This document shows, piece after piece, positions 1 through 5,839 of a stretch of 6,175 nucleotides of DNA. The notes under the pieces are model-generated. The model ran no database searches. It was not told the origin of the DNA and saw only the letters and a program-made list of their open reading frames with translations. This stretch comes from JBBPYR01 sp038199755 (lineage in GTDB: Bacteria > Chloroflexota > Ktedonobacteria > Ktedonobacterales > Ktedonobacteraceae), in NCBI GenBank assembly GCA_038199755.1, contig JBBPYR010000050.1, forward strand, positions 1 through 6,175, in the 5' to 3' direction. Positions within the stretch are counted from its first letter, which is position 1; each line of letters opens with the position of its first letter. Made by a program: the position numbers and the translations under genes.

Positions 1-849
1 ATCATAGCCACCCGTCTCCTTGAAGCCACAGGATTGATAAAGCGACAGCGCGTGTTTGTTCTCGGTGGCAACCTCCAACGCAATATGCTGCTGACCTGTT
101 TCTTGTATTGCCTGAATGGTACGTGCCAACATTTGCCGCCCATAGCCGCGTCCCCGGTACGCAGGTGACACCGCAAAACCATAGATGATTGCTTCCTCTA
201 CACCCAGTACAACCTCGATTTTGCCAATCACAGCACCATCCAACACGCCAACATAATAGCGACGTGTAGACTGTTGCTCCATGAGGTTCTTGCCATACCA
301 ATCAACCTCATTCTCAGGCATGCCAAAGGCTTGCGCCGTAATCTGAGCTATCGTCGTAGCATCTTCTAGTCGTGCCGCCCTAAACTGTAAGTAGGCATCA
401 AAAGTAGAGGGCACCCGCACCTTGGTTAGCACCATCTTGTACTCGCTATGATGATACTGCACCGGCTGCTTTTTCACAAAAGCCTGCCCCGCTGCCGAAG
501 CCTGCTCCACAATCAGCAGAATATTGGGAATGTTTCTCTGCTCACACTCACGCTTCGCCTCTTGCAAGAGCGTGCTAAAAATACCTCTCCTCCGCTGGTC
601 CGGGTGTACCATGCCGCTCAACTCTGCCTCTTGCGCATTAAAGCTGAACAGAGCCAGATATCCCACCAGTTGACCAGCAGCATAGTACAAAAAATCGTTC
701 GTCTGCTCACTAGGGCGTGAACGCAGTATATTCCAGTTCAGCTTCAAATCTAAGCCATCATGCGTGTTACAGAGCAGTGCCAGTTGCTCTATCTCGGCCA
801 GTTCAGCCTCGGTTAATCCCTGCCTCTTATATAAACCTTGTTTTTGCAT
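1..849 (-). CDS. Tandem-domain GNAT N-acetyltransferase, C-terminus cut by the window edge
   Basis: The frame is open for 283 codons from ATG 849 to the left edge with no stop, so the gene is partial. I translated it by hand. Two GNAT folds follow one another. The first covers about residues 10-145, with a motif A region VHPDQRRRGIF at 81-91, in which the usual final Gly/Ala is Phe. The second covers about 155-283, with a canonical acetyl-CoA pyrophosphate loop VSPAYRGRGYG at 227-237 and the usual tail ATENKHALSLYQSCGFKE at 261-278, so probably only a short stretch is missing. The second domain looks catalytically intact and the first may be degenerate. It should be a cytoplasmic acetyl-CoA-dependent N-acyltransferase with unknown substrate. 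Its start lies one base after the biotin carrier stop, with only a weak upstream GAG, which suggests translational coupling. Tandem GNATs include mycothiol synthase, but nothing here supports that specific role. Confidence 0.87.
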   Translation of the reverse strand, partial: MQKQGLYKRQGLTEAELAEIEQLALLCNTHDGLDLKLNWNILRSRPSEQTNDFLYYAAGQLVGYLALFSFNAQEAELSGMVHPDQRRRGIFSTLLQEAKRECEQRNIPNILLIVEQASAAGQAFVKKQPVQYHHSEYKMVLTKVRVPSTFDAYLQFRAARLEDATTIAQITAQAFGMPENEVDWYGKNLMEQQSTRRYYVGVLDGAVIGKIEVVLGVEEAIIYGFAVSPAYRGRGYGRQMLARTIQAIQETGQQHIALEVATENKHALSLYQSCGFKETGGYD

Positions 850-850
850 A

Positions 851-1063
851 CTACTCTATTTCTAGCAACACATCGCCGTCATCCACAAAATCGCCCTCAT
901 TCACTTTCAGCGTTTTGACGGTGCCGCTCACCGTGGATTGGATGGGTATCTGCATCTTCATCGATTCCAACATCACAACATCTTGATCGATGCTGACGCT
1001 ATCGCCAGCTTTGACAAGATATTCCAGCACAACTCCGGCCATGTTCGCTACAACATGTTTCAT
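851..1063 (-). CDS. Stand-alone biotin carboxyl carrier (biotinyl domain) protein, about 70 aa
   Basis: This is a minimal biotinyl domain that carries carboxybiotin between a biotin carboxylase and a carboxyltransferase. It has the biotinylation motif ESMKM, and the attachment lysine is Lys36 counted from the start chosen here (Lys38 from the upstream ATG). The flanking pattern fits the hammerhead fold: an early MAGVV strand, a GDSV turn, and an NEGDFVDDGDVLLEIE end. There is no Pro/Ala-rich linker or N-terminal extension of the AccB type, so it corresponds to the carrier domain usually fused to the alpha subunit of methylcrotonyl-, geranyl- or propionyl-CoA carboxylases. The start at 1063 is preferred because AGAGG lies 6 nt upstream of it. 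The in-frame ATG at 1069 directly abuts that AGAGG and would leave no spacing. The gene follows the carboxyltransferase in the same direction, so the two proteins are probably partners. A lipoyl domain is less likely because of the MKM motif. Confidence 0.92.
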   Translation of the reverse strand: MKHVVANMAGVVLEYLVKAGDSVSIDQDVVMLESMKMQIPIQSTVSGTVKTLKVNEGDFVDDGDVLLEIE

Positions 1064-1069
1064 AGACAT

Positions 1070-1074
1070 CCTCT
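1070..1074 (-). promoter_or_regulatory. Ribosome binding site that decides the biotin carrier start
   Basis: The minus strand reads AGAGG, then ATGTCT, then ATG. The site touches the first ATG (1069) and is 6 nt from the second (1063), which makes the second ATG the better start. This removes two residues (Met-Ser) from the longest reading. Confidence 0.6.
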
Positions 1075-1109
1075 TTTCGTTTCAGCTATCACAGGCGATC
1101 AAGCAGGTT

Positions 1110-2642
1110 CTAGACAGGATAAATCGGGTTGCGAGCCTCGGAGAAACGCGTCTCTTTCCTTTGATAGATGCTGAAACGCGCTATCAATTCCTCGCGTAAA
1201 GCCTCAAAGGGCGTGATGGTATCAACAATCAGTTCCGAGGCAAGATGGAAAATGTCGATGTCTTCGGCATATTTAGCTTCCATCATCTTGCGGAATGGTT
1301 CGCGCTGCTCTGGGGGCATTTCGGCGATCTGATTGGCAAACACGGCATTGATGGCCGCCTCTGGCCCCATCACGGCAATCTGGGCCGTGGGAAGTGCCAG
1401 CACAGCATCGGTGCCAAAGGCTGGACCCGCCATAGCATACAAGCCAGCACCATAACATTTCCGCACGATCACCGATATCTTTGGCACCACCGCCTGTGAG
1501 ACGGCGGCGATAAACTTGGCCCCGTGCCGAATGATACCAGCACGTTCAACCGAGGAACCGATCATAAAGCCCGACACATCAGCCAGGAAGAGCAGCGGAA
1601 TATTGAAGGCATTGCAGGTATTGATGAAGCGCGTCGCCTTATCCGACGAGTCCACAAAGAGCACACCACCCTTGACACGCGGCTGATTCGCCACGATACC
1701 GACAGCCCGCCCACCCAGGCGCGCAAAACCCGTGATGAGTTCTGGCGCAAACAGCTTTTTGACCTCCACGAAACTATCGGCGTCGATCAGCGCATTGAGG
1801 AATTCATACATGTTAAAAGGCTTGTTCTGCGCCTCCGGCACGATATCCTTCAACAGCTTATCGCTGGCGGGTGCCACGGCTGCAATATCCGGCACGCGCT
1901 CAAGATAATTCTGCGGCATGTAACGGAAATAAGCACGTGCAATCTGGATAGCGTGCTCCTCATCCTCCGCCAGGAAATCACCGAGGCCAGAAACGGTGCA
2001 GTGCATACGCGCCCCACCCATCTCTTCGAGCGTCACCTTCTCGCGTGTCACCATCTCCGCCATGCGCGGCGAGCCCAAATATGCGCTAGCATTGCCCTCC
2101 ACCATAATCGCGATATCAGCAAAGGCAGGCGTATACGCTGAGCCAGCGGGTGAGGGACCAAACATCAAAGCAATCTGCGGCACCACTCCGGACATCTTAA
2201 TCTGGTTATAAAACGTGCGCCCACCCTGATTGCGCCCGGGAAAAAGTCGTACCTGATCAGTGATACGCGCTCCGGCTGAGTCGATTAAATAAAAGAAAGG
2301 AATACGCATCTGCATCGCCATTTCCTGAATGCGTAAACTCTTCTGCACCGACTTCTCGCCTGCTGCACCCGCCTTCACCGTCGAGTCCGAGGCACTAAAC
2401 GCCACAGGTCGCCCATGAATGCGCCCCACACCTGTAATGATCGCATCTGCCGGTAGATCGGGCTTTGTGTTCTCGGCAAACATGCCATCCTCAAACTCAA
2501 TCTTGCCATCATCCAGCAGCAATTTGAGGCGTTCACGCGCAAACAAACGTTTTTGCTCCCGATTGCGTGCGTGATACTTCTCCGGCCCTCCCTTTTTGAT
2601 ACGCTCAATCTCCGCGGCTAACCGTTCGTCATTGCTCGGCAT
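1110..2642 (-). CDS. Acyl-CoA carboxylase carboxyltransferase (beta) subunit, 510 aa
   Basis: It transfers the carboxyl group from carboxybiotin to an acyl-CoA, as in methylcrotonyl-CoA, geranyl-CoA or propionyl-CoA carboxylases. The length is normal for the family and both crotonase-like halves are present. The N-terminal half has the DSAGARI oxyanion-hole stretch (121-127), the conserved GPSPAGSAYTPAF (162-174) and EEMGGARMHCTVSG (206-219). The C-terminal half has GAGLYAMAGPAFG (398-410) and the MGPEAA segment (425-430). The N-terminal region rich in charged residues (ERLAAEIERIKKGGPEKY) is also typical. The start is fixed by an in-frame TAA two codons upstream of ATG 2642. AAAGGA lies 11 nt upstream, a rather long spacing. 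The gene sits between the AtuA-like small protein and the biotin carrier. That context favours a branched enoyl-CoA substrate (3-methylcrotonyl- or geranyl-type), but the residues I can read do not separate these from propionyl-CoA. No biotin carboxylase subunit is in the window. Confidence 0.95.
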   Translation of the reverse strand: MPSNDERLAAEIERIKKGGPEKYHARNREQKRLFARERLKLLLDDGKIEFEDGMFAENTKPDLPADAIITGVGRIHGRPVAFSASDSTVKAGAAGEKSVQKSLRIQEMAMQMRIPFFYLIDSAGARITDQVRLFPGRNQGGRTFYNQIKMSGVVPQIALMFGPSPAGSAYTPAFADIAIMVEGNASAYLGSPRMAEMVTREKVTLEEMGGARMHCTVSGLGDFLAEDEEHAIQIARAYFRYMPQNYLERVPDIAAVAPASDKLLKDIVPEAQNKPFNMYEFLNALIDADSFVEVKKLFAPELITGFARLGGRAVGIVANQPRVKGGVLFVDSSDKATRFINTCNAFNIPLLFLADVSGFMIGSSVERAGIIRHGAKFIAAVSQAVVPKISVIVRKCYGAGLYAMAGPAFGTDAVLALPTAQIAVMGPEAAINAVFANQIAEMPPEQREPFRKMMEAKYAEDIDIFHLASELIVDTITPFEALREELIARFSIYQRKETRFSEARNPIYPV

Positions 2643-2659
2643 CGTTTACATGTTCCTTT
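2643..2659 (-). promoter_or_regulatory. Shine-Dalgarno with a start-stop codon pair before the carboxyltransferase
   Basis: The minus strand reads AAAGGA (2659-2654), AC, ATGTAA (2651-2646), ACG, then the gene's ATG. The ATG-TAA pair is in frame with the gene and only 2 nt from the Shine-Dalgarno, so it is a poor start itself. It guarantees that 2642 is the first usable start. Confidence 0.45.
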
Positions 2660-2687
2660 CACAATGGGACAGATAATTCAAGCATTA

Positions 2688-2999
2688 TTATATCTCTATT
2701 TCCATCCTCAACAGTGCTGACGATAACGACTTCCCCAACGAATCGCTTCTGAGCGAACGGGACGCCCCACCATTCAGTGCCTCATGCAGCACAAAGTTCA
2801 AGGCCAGCACATTCGGTACCTCGTAACGTTCAACCTTGCCGAAGACTAGACCCTTAAAATGTGCGCGCACACGCTCAATCGTCACCTCGCGTACCAGAAT
2901 ATCGTAAGTAGCATGGTCGGCAGCGAAAATAGCGATATTGGCATTGTCGCCCTTGTCTCCTGAGCGAGCGTGTACTAGTTTCACGAGTTGTGTTTTCAT
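2688..2999 (-). CDS. AtuA-like small-domain protein (AtuA C-terminal ferredoxin-fold domain), 103 aa
   Basis: It matches the C-terminal domain found on full-length AtuA proteins. The signature ARSGDKGDNANI lies at residues 11-22. The downstream pattern RYEVPNVLALNFVLHEALNGG (58-78, abbreviated as RYEVPN, LNFVL and EALNGG), SLRSDSLGKS and ALLRMEIEI at the C-terminus is also characteristic. There is no signal peptide or membrane segment, so it is expected to be cytoplasmic. The start at 2999 (MKTQLVK) is chosen over the upstream ATG at 3041 because GAGAGG stands 4 nt before it and because the family normally begins just before the KLVHARSGDKGDN strand. The extra 14 residues of the longer reading (MFVCTVLLEKARGS) have no family support. 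The protein presumably pairs with the separate AtuA main domain encoded just upstream. The exact biochemical function of this domain is not known to me. Confidence 0.88.
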   Translation of the reverse strand: MKTQLVKLVHARSGDKGDNANIAIFAADHATYDILVREVTIERVRAHFKGLVFGKVERYEVPNVLALNFVLHEALNGGASRSLRSDSLGKSLSSALLRMEIEI

Positions 3000-3003
3000 A
3001 GAA

Positions 3004-3009
3004 CCTCTC
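3004..3009 (-). promoter_or_regulatory. Ribosome binding site that decides the small AtuA-like protein start
   Basis: The minus strand reads GAGAGG-TTCT-ATG, a strong purine-rich site 4 nt before ATG 2999. The alternative start at 3041 has no comparable site. Confidence 0.6.
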
Positions 3010-3077
3010 GCTTTTTCAAGCAGGACAGTACAAACAAACACCGCAATAGAACAATGAATAAGTTCAATAGATGGTTT

Positions 3078-3104
3078 GAACCTTCACCAAATTGGTGAAA
3101 GTTC
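3078..3104. promoter_or_regulatory. 27-bp near-perfect palindrome in the AtuA / small-domain gap
   Basis: The two halves are GAACCTTCACCAA and TTGGTGAAAGTTC around a central A at 3091, and 12 of 13 positions pair (the only mismatch is C3082/A3100). It lies in the 134-nt gap 3000-3133, by far the largest gap inside an otherwise tightly packed operon. No T-run follows it on either strand, so it does not look like an intrinsic terminator. It could be a dimeric regulator operator, an RNA processing or stability hairpin, or an attenuator. The rest of the gap shows no clear promoter and no other ORF. Confidence 0.6.
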
Positions 3105-3133
3105 GTGTGAGCGATGACAAATGGCATAACAAC

Positions 3134-4498
3134 TCAGATGTCTTCCACACTCACGCGGACATACTCCTCAATCACGCCACGTGGCACGAGTGTGGGCCAA
3201 ATGCCGAGCAGCCCACGCGCAGGCGTTATGCCACCAGCACCGCCAATGAATGGTGGCCCACTCAGACCGAGCGGGGTGAGCAAGCGACCGAGCTTCTCAG
3301 CATCACGCTTATCTGTACAGCGTATGGCTATACGCAAATAGACCTCGTTCAGGTCATCAACATGTGTTGTGTCAGCTAACGGGCCATGAATAGAGTTGTA
3401 GCCAAGATACTCTATCAGCGTCTCTTCTGCTTTGAGACCCGCTTTCCGCATCTGCTCTTTTACAATCTCTGCCGCGAGTTGCGCCTTTGCCAGCGCGTCC
3501 GGCCACGCATAGCCAATTGTAGCCTGCCCCATATACCCATCCTCGTAGCCCGCCACAATCTTGAAGGTTTCCGGTGCGGCATGTCCTGTTGCCCCTGTCA
3601 CCCGCACCTGATCGAGGCCGACCTCTTCCATGTGCAATGTGGTCATATCCACATCTACGTCTGGTGTCAGATAGTGCGCAGGATCGTGTACCTCGTACAG
3701 CAGTTGTTCGCGTAACGTGTCAAAGCTGACACGCCCACCAGTGCCGGGTGCCTTTGAAATCAGCGCGTCTCCGTTCTCCCACACCTCGGCGATTGGATAG
3801 CCGATGTTAGCAAGGTCGGGAATGCTGCGCCAATCACCGCCAAAGTTGCCGCCCGTCGCCTGTCCGCTACACTCTAGCAAGTGCCCGACCACGATGCCCT
3901 GCGCCAACTTATCCCAATCATCCCAACGCCAACCCAGTTCATGCACCATTGGTGCCAGAAAAAGCGCGGCATCTGCCACACGTCCGGTGAGCACGATATC
4001 AGCACCAGCGTCAAGGGCTTCAACGAGTGGACGCGCCCCTAAATAGGCACTGGCGAACAGCAACCTATCGCGCACAGTGGCGATATCCGCTCCGGTGTCC
4101 ATGTGTGCCAGCGAGATGCCCATTGCTTGTAGCTCGTCGAGCCGCTCCAACACGGCATCGCCAAGTACCACCCCCACCTTGAGCTTCACCCCAAACTTCT
4201 TGAGGGCATTCAACAAGACCTCACGAGCCGCCAGCGGATTCAGGCCGCCCGCGTTAAGAATAAATTTGACACCACGCGGCAATGCCAACGGTAGGAGATC
4301 CGCCAGCATGGGTACTAGGTCACGTGTATAACCCAGTTTGGGGTCACGCTGGCGATCCTTTTGCAGAATCGCCAGCGTCAATTCAGCCAGATGATCCGAT
4401 GCCACATAACGCACATTGCCGCGCTCAATGCTCGCCTTGATCGGCTGCCACGAATCACCATAAAAGCCCAGCCCGCCTGCGATACGAAGCGATTTCAT
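3134..4498 (-). CDS. AtuA-family protein, main domain only (acyclic terpene utilization / DUF1446), 454 aa
   Basis: The N-terminal IAGGLGFYGDSW (6-17), LNAGGLNP (81-88), MDTGADIATVRDRL (133-146), DIVLTGRVADAALFLAP (167-183), HLLECSGQATGGNFGGDW (206-223) and PGTGGRVSFDTLREQLLYE (251-269) are the conserved blocks of this family. AtuA was named from the Pseudomonas citronellol/geraniol cluster, and relatives sit in many acyl-CoA carboxylase operons. The catalytic activity is not assigned to my knowledge. In many homologues a further C-terminal domain of about 100 residues is fused on. Here that domain is a separate ORF 134 nt downstream, so this protein is the main domain alone and is not a truncation: it ends cleanly after EEYVRVSVEDI. 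The start at 4498 is supported by AAGGG 7 nt upstream. The gene begins 17 nt after the dehydrogenase stop, so the two are almost certainly co-transcribed. It is expected to be cytoplasmic. Confidence 0.92.
   Translation of the reverse strand: MKSLRIAGGLGFYGDSWQPIKASIERGNVRYVASDHLAELTLAILQKDRQRDPKLGYTRDLVPMLADLLPLALPRGVKFILNAGGLNPLAAREVLLNALKKFGVKLKVGVVLGDAVLERLDELQAMGISLAHMDTGADIATVRDRLLFASAYLGARPLVEALDAGADIVLTGRVADAALFLAPMVHELGWRWDDWDKLAQGIVVGHLLECSGQATGGNFGGDWRSIPDLANIGYPIAEVWENGDALISKAPGTGGRVSFDTLREQLLYEVHDPAHYLTPDVDVDMTTLHMEEVGLDQVRVTGATGHAAPETFKIVAGYEDGYMGQATIGYAWPDALAKAQLAAEIVKEQMRKAGLKAEETLIEYLGYNSIHGPLADTTHVDDLNEVYLRIAIRCTDKRDAEKLGRLLTPLGLSGPPFIGGAGGITPARGLLGIWPTLVPRGVIEEYVRVSVEDI
4346..4378. 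repeat. 11-bp perfect inverted repeat inside the AtuA coding region
   Basis: ACGCTGGCGAT (4346-4356) and ATCGCCAGCGT (4368-4378) are exact reverse complements separated by 11 nt. The repeat falls at about codons 41-51 of the AtuA-family gene, where it encodes an ordinary-looking segment. It would form a stable hairpin in the mRNA. It may be chance under coding constraint. Confidence 0.5.
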
Positions 4499-4505
4499 GG
4501 TGCTA

Positions 4506-4510
4506 CCCTT
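4506..4510 (-). promoter_or_regulatory. Ribosome binding site of the AtuA-family gene
   Basis: The minus strand reads GGGGAAGGGTAGCACCATG. AAGGG is 7 nt from the start and lies in the 17-nt gap after the dehydrogenase stop. This supports 4498 as the start and independent re-initiation within the operon. Confidence 0.55.
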
Positions 4511-4515
4511 CCCCG

Positions 4516-5667
4516 CTACCAGCCGCGCAAACCCAACAACTCGCGTGCAATCAACAATTGGCGGATCTCGTTGGTACCCGCACCGATCTCGCCCAGGCGA
4601 GCATCACGCCACATGCGTTCAACCTCGAAGTCCGTCAGGTAGCCCCAGCCACCATGTATCTGCATAGCTTCATTGGCGGCACGCGATGAGGCACGAGCGG
4701 TAAAAAGTAGAGCAGCAGCAGCTTCTTTGCTGACGCGCTTGCCCTGCTGCGCCAACCACATCACGCGATGCGACATATGCCGCGCCGCCTCCAAGTCAGT
4801 GTACATGTCCGCGAGTTTAGCCTGTATCAGTTGGAAATTGGCGATCGGCTGCCCGAACTGTTCGCGCTCCTTCGCATACTTGATAGAGACTTCCAATGCC
4901 GCCTCAAGTCCGGCAATGGCACTCACAGCGAAGAAGGCACGCTCGATATCCAGGCCACTCATGACCACCTTGTAGCCCTCGTTGACGACACCAAGCACAT
5001 TTTCGTCAGGAATAAAGCAATCCTCAAACACCAGTTCTCCCGTGGGAGAACCATGCATACCTACCTTTTGCAGTTTGCGTGCCACATGGTAGCCCTTCGT
5101 CTTTGTCTCAAAGAGAAAGGCCGTAATGCCTCGACTGCCCGCCTCTGGCTTTGTCTTGGTGTACAGCACGAGTAGGTCAGCGATAGGGCCATTCGTAATA
5201 AAGACCTTTGTGCCATTGACGACATAGCCGCCCTCGACCTTACGTGCGCTAGTCTGAATACCCATGGCATCGGAGCCAGCATTCGGCTCTGTCAGGCCCA
5301 ATGCGCCAATCATTTCCGTACTGACAAGCTTAGGAAGATACTTCGCCTTCTGCTCCTCGGTACCATTGCGCAGGATATTGTGCGCGCACAAATTGAGGTG
5401 GGCACCAAACGACATCGAAATAGCCCCGTTAGCGCGGCTGATGCCACGAGCAACCAGGGCCGCCATCATATAATCGCCGCCACTACCGCCATACTCTTCG
5501 GGAATCGCAATACCCGTGTAGCCTTGCTCTGCCAACCGTTTCCACAGCCACGGAGGGAAATCGTCCGTGCGCTCGATCTCCTGATTATGTGGGCGAATTT
5601 CTTCACGCCCAAAGGCAAACGCACTCTCATATGCCAACTGATACTCTTCAGGAAATTCAAAATCCAT
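4516..5667 (-). CDS. Acyl-CoA dehydrogenase of the isovaleryl-/citronellyl-CoA dehydrogenase type, 383 aa
   Basis: This FAD enzyme should introduce the alpha,beta double bond into an acyl-CoA and pass electrons to electron-transfer flavoprotein. The length is normal. The signature ALGLTEPNAGSD lies at 122-133, the FAD/dimer segment REQFGQPIANFQ at 268-279 and MQIHGGWGY at 335-343. Two features point to the isovaleryl-CoA dehydrogenase branch. The loop that reads YEGT in medium- and short-chain enzymes is IGAGTNEIR (361-369), so the usual C-terminal catalytic Glu is Ala. A Glu is present instead in GLDIER (Glu242), which matches the catalytic base position known for isovaleryl-CoA dehydrogenase. 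The neighbours (AtuA proteins, carboxyltransferase, biotin carrier) agree with a Liu or Atu role. Substrate choice between isovaleryl-CoA, citronellyl-CoA and another branched acyl-CoA is open. An in-frame TGA three codons upstream makes ATG 5667 the only start. It is the first gene of the operon. Confidence 0.94.
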   Translation of the reverse strand: MDFEFPEEYQLAYESAFAFGREEIRPHNQEIERTDDFPPWLWKRLAEQGYTGIAIPEEYGGSGGDYMMAALVARGISRANGAISMSFGAHLNLCAHNILRNGTEEQKAKYLPKLVSTEMIGALGLTEPNAGSDAMGIQTSARKVEGGYVVNGTKVFITNGPIADLLVLYTKTKPEAGSRGITAFLFETKTKGYHVARKLQKVGMHGSPTGELVFEDCFIPDENVLGVVNEGYKVVMSGLDIERAFFAVSAIAGLEAALEVSIKYAKEREQFGQPIANFQLIQAKLADMYTDLEAARHMSHRVMWLAQQGKRVSKEAAAALLFTARASSRAANEAMQIHGGWGYLTDFEVERMWRDARLGEIGAGTNEIRQLLIARELLGLRGW

Positions 5668-5672
5668 AGCCT

Positions 5673-5688
5673 GTCAGTCCTTTCTGAC
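5673..5688 (-). promoter_or_regulatory. Dehydrogenase Shine-Dalgarno placed in a hairpin loop
   Basis: The minus strand reads GTCAG-AAAGGA-CTGAC: a perfect 5-bp stem whose 6-nt loop is the Shine-Dalgarno. AGGA is 10 nt before ATG 5667. The stem is short, so the structure may have little effect. Confidence 0.4.
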
Positions 5689-5723
5689 TCTCTCACCTGC
5701 ATCCCATAGCGGTTGGAGACATA

Positions 5724-5744
5724 GGTGACCTGGGGCAGGTCGCC
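5724..5744. promoter_or_regulatory. Hairpin / dyad in the operon leader
   Basis: GACCTG-GGG-CAGGTC is a perfect 6-bp dyad centred on 5734. Two more outer pairs and one T/G position extend it to GGT...GCC. It lies about 60 nt upstream of the dehydrogenase start and just downstream of the candidate promoter. It could be an operator for a dimeric repressor or a leader hairpin. No T-run follows it on the minus strand. Confidence 0.4.
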
Positions 5745-5779
5745 CTTCGTGCTACGCTGAACAATTCACCTTATTCAGT

Positions 5780-5809
5780 AGTGTACGTTGTGTAGGGGAA
5801 TGATTACAA
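5780..5809 (-). promoter_or_regulatory. Weak sigma-70-like promoter candidate for the operon
   Basis: On the minus strand TTGTAA (5809-5804) and TACACT (5785-5780) are separated by 18 nt. Each matches the consensus at 4 of 6 positions. The position upstream of the first gene and just before the 5724-5744 dyad makes sense, but matches of this quality are common by chance. Confidence 0.25.
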
Positions 5810-5839
5810 GAGAAGGAGAGGAGGGAGATAACGTTTCAT
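5804..5839 (-). other. 11-codon ORF overlapping the remnant stop (ATGA)
   Basis: ATG 5839 overlaps the TGA of the preceding open frame and opens a reading frame MKRYLPPLLLL followed by TAA. The ATGA overlap is the usual coupling between two genes of one operon. An 11-codon product is unlikely to be functional. MKRYL resembles the first residues of many PIN-domain toxins, so this may be the stub of a lost second gene, but the evidence is only five residues. Confidence 0.2.

Noticed and set aside
1524..2141. A 205-residue plus-strand open frame
   Set aside because: It lies wholly antisense to the well-supported carboxyltransferase, has low-complexity Arg/His-rich content and no recognisable family. 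It is a shadow frame.
2997..3041. Longer 117-residue reading of the small AtuA-like protein
   Set aside because: The extra 14 residues lack family support, and the GAGAGG site points to the ATG at 2999.
2860..5391. TGTGCGCGCACA occurs twice (2860-2871 and 5379-5390)
   Set aside because: Both copies are inside conserved coding regions in different frames. A repeated 12-mer is expected about once by chance in a window of this size, although both being palindromic is slightly unusual.
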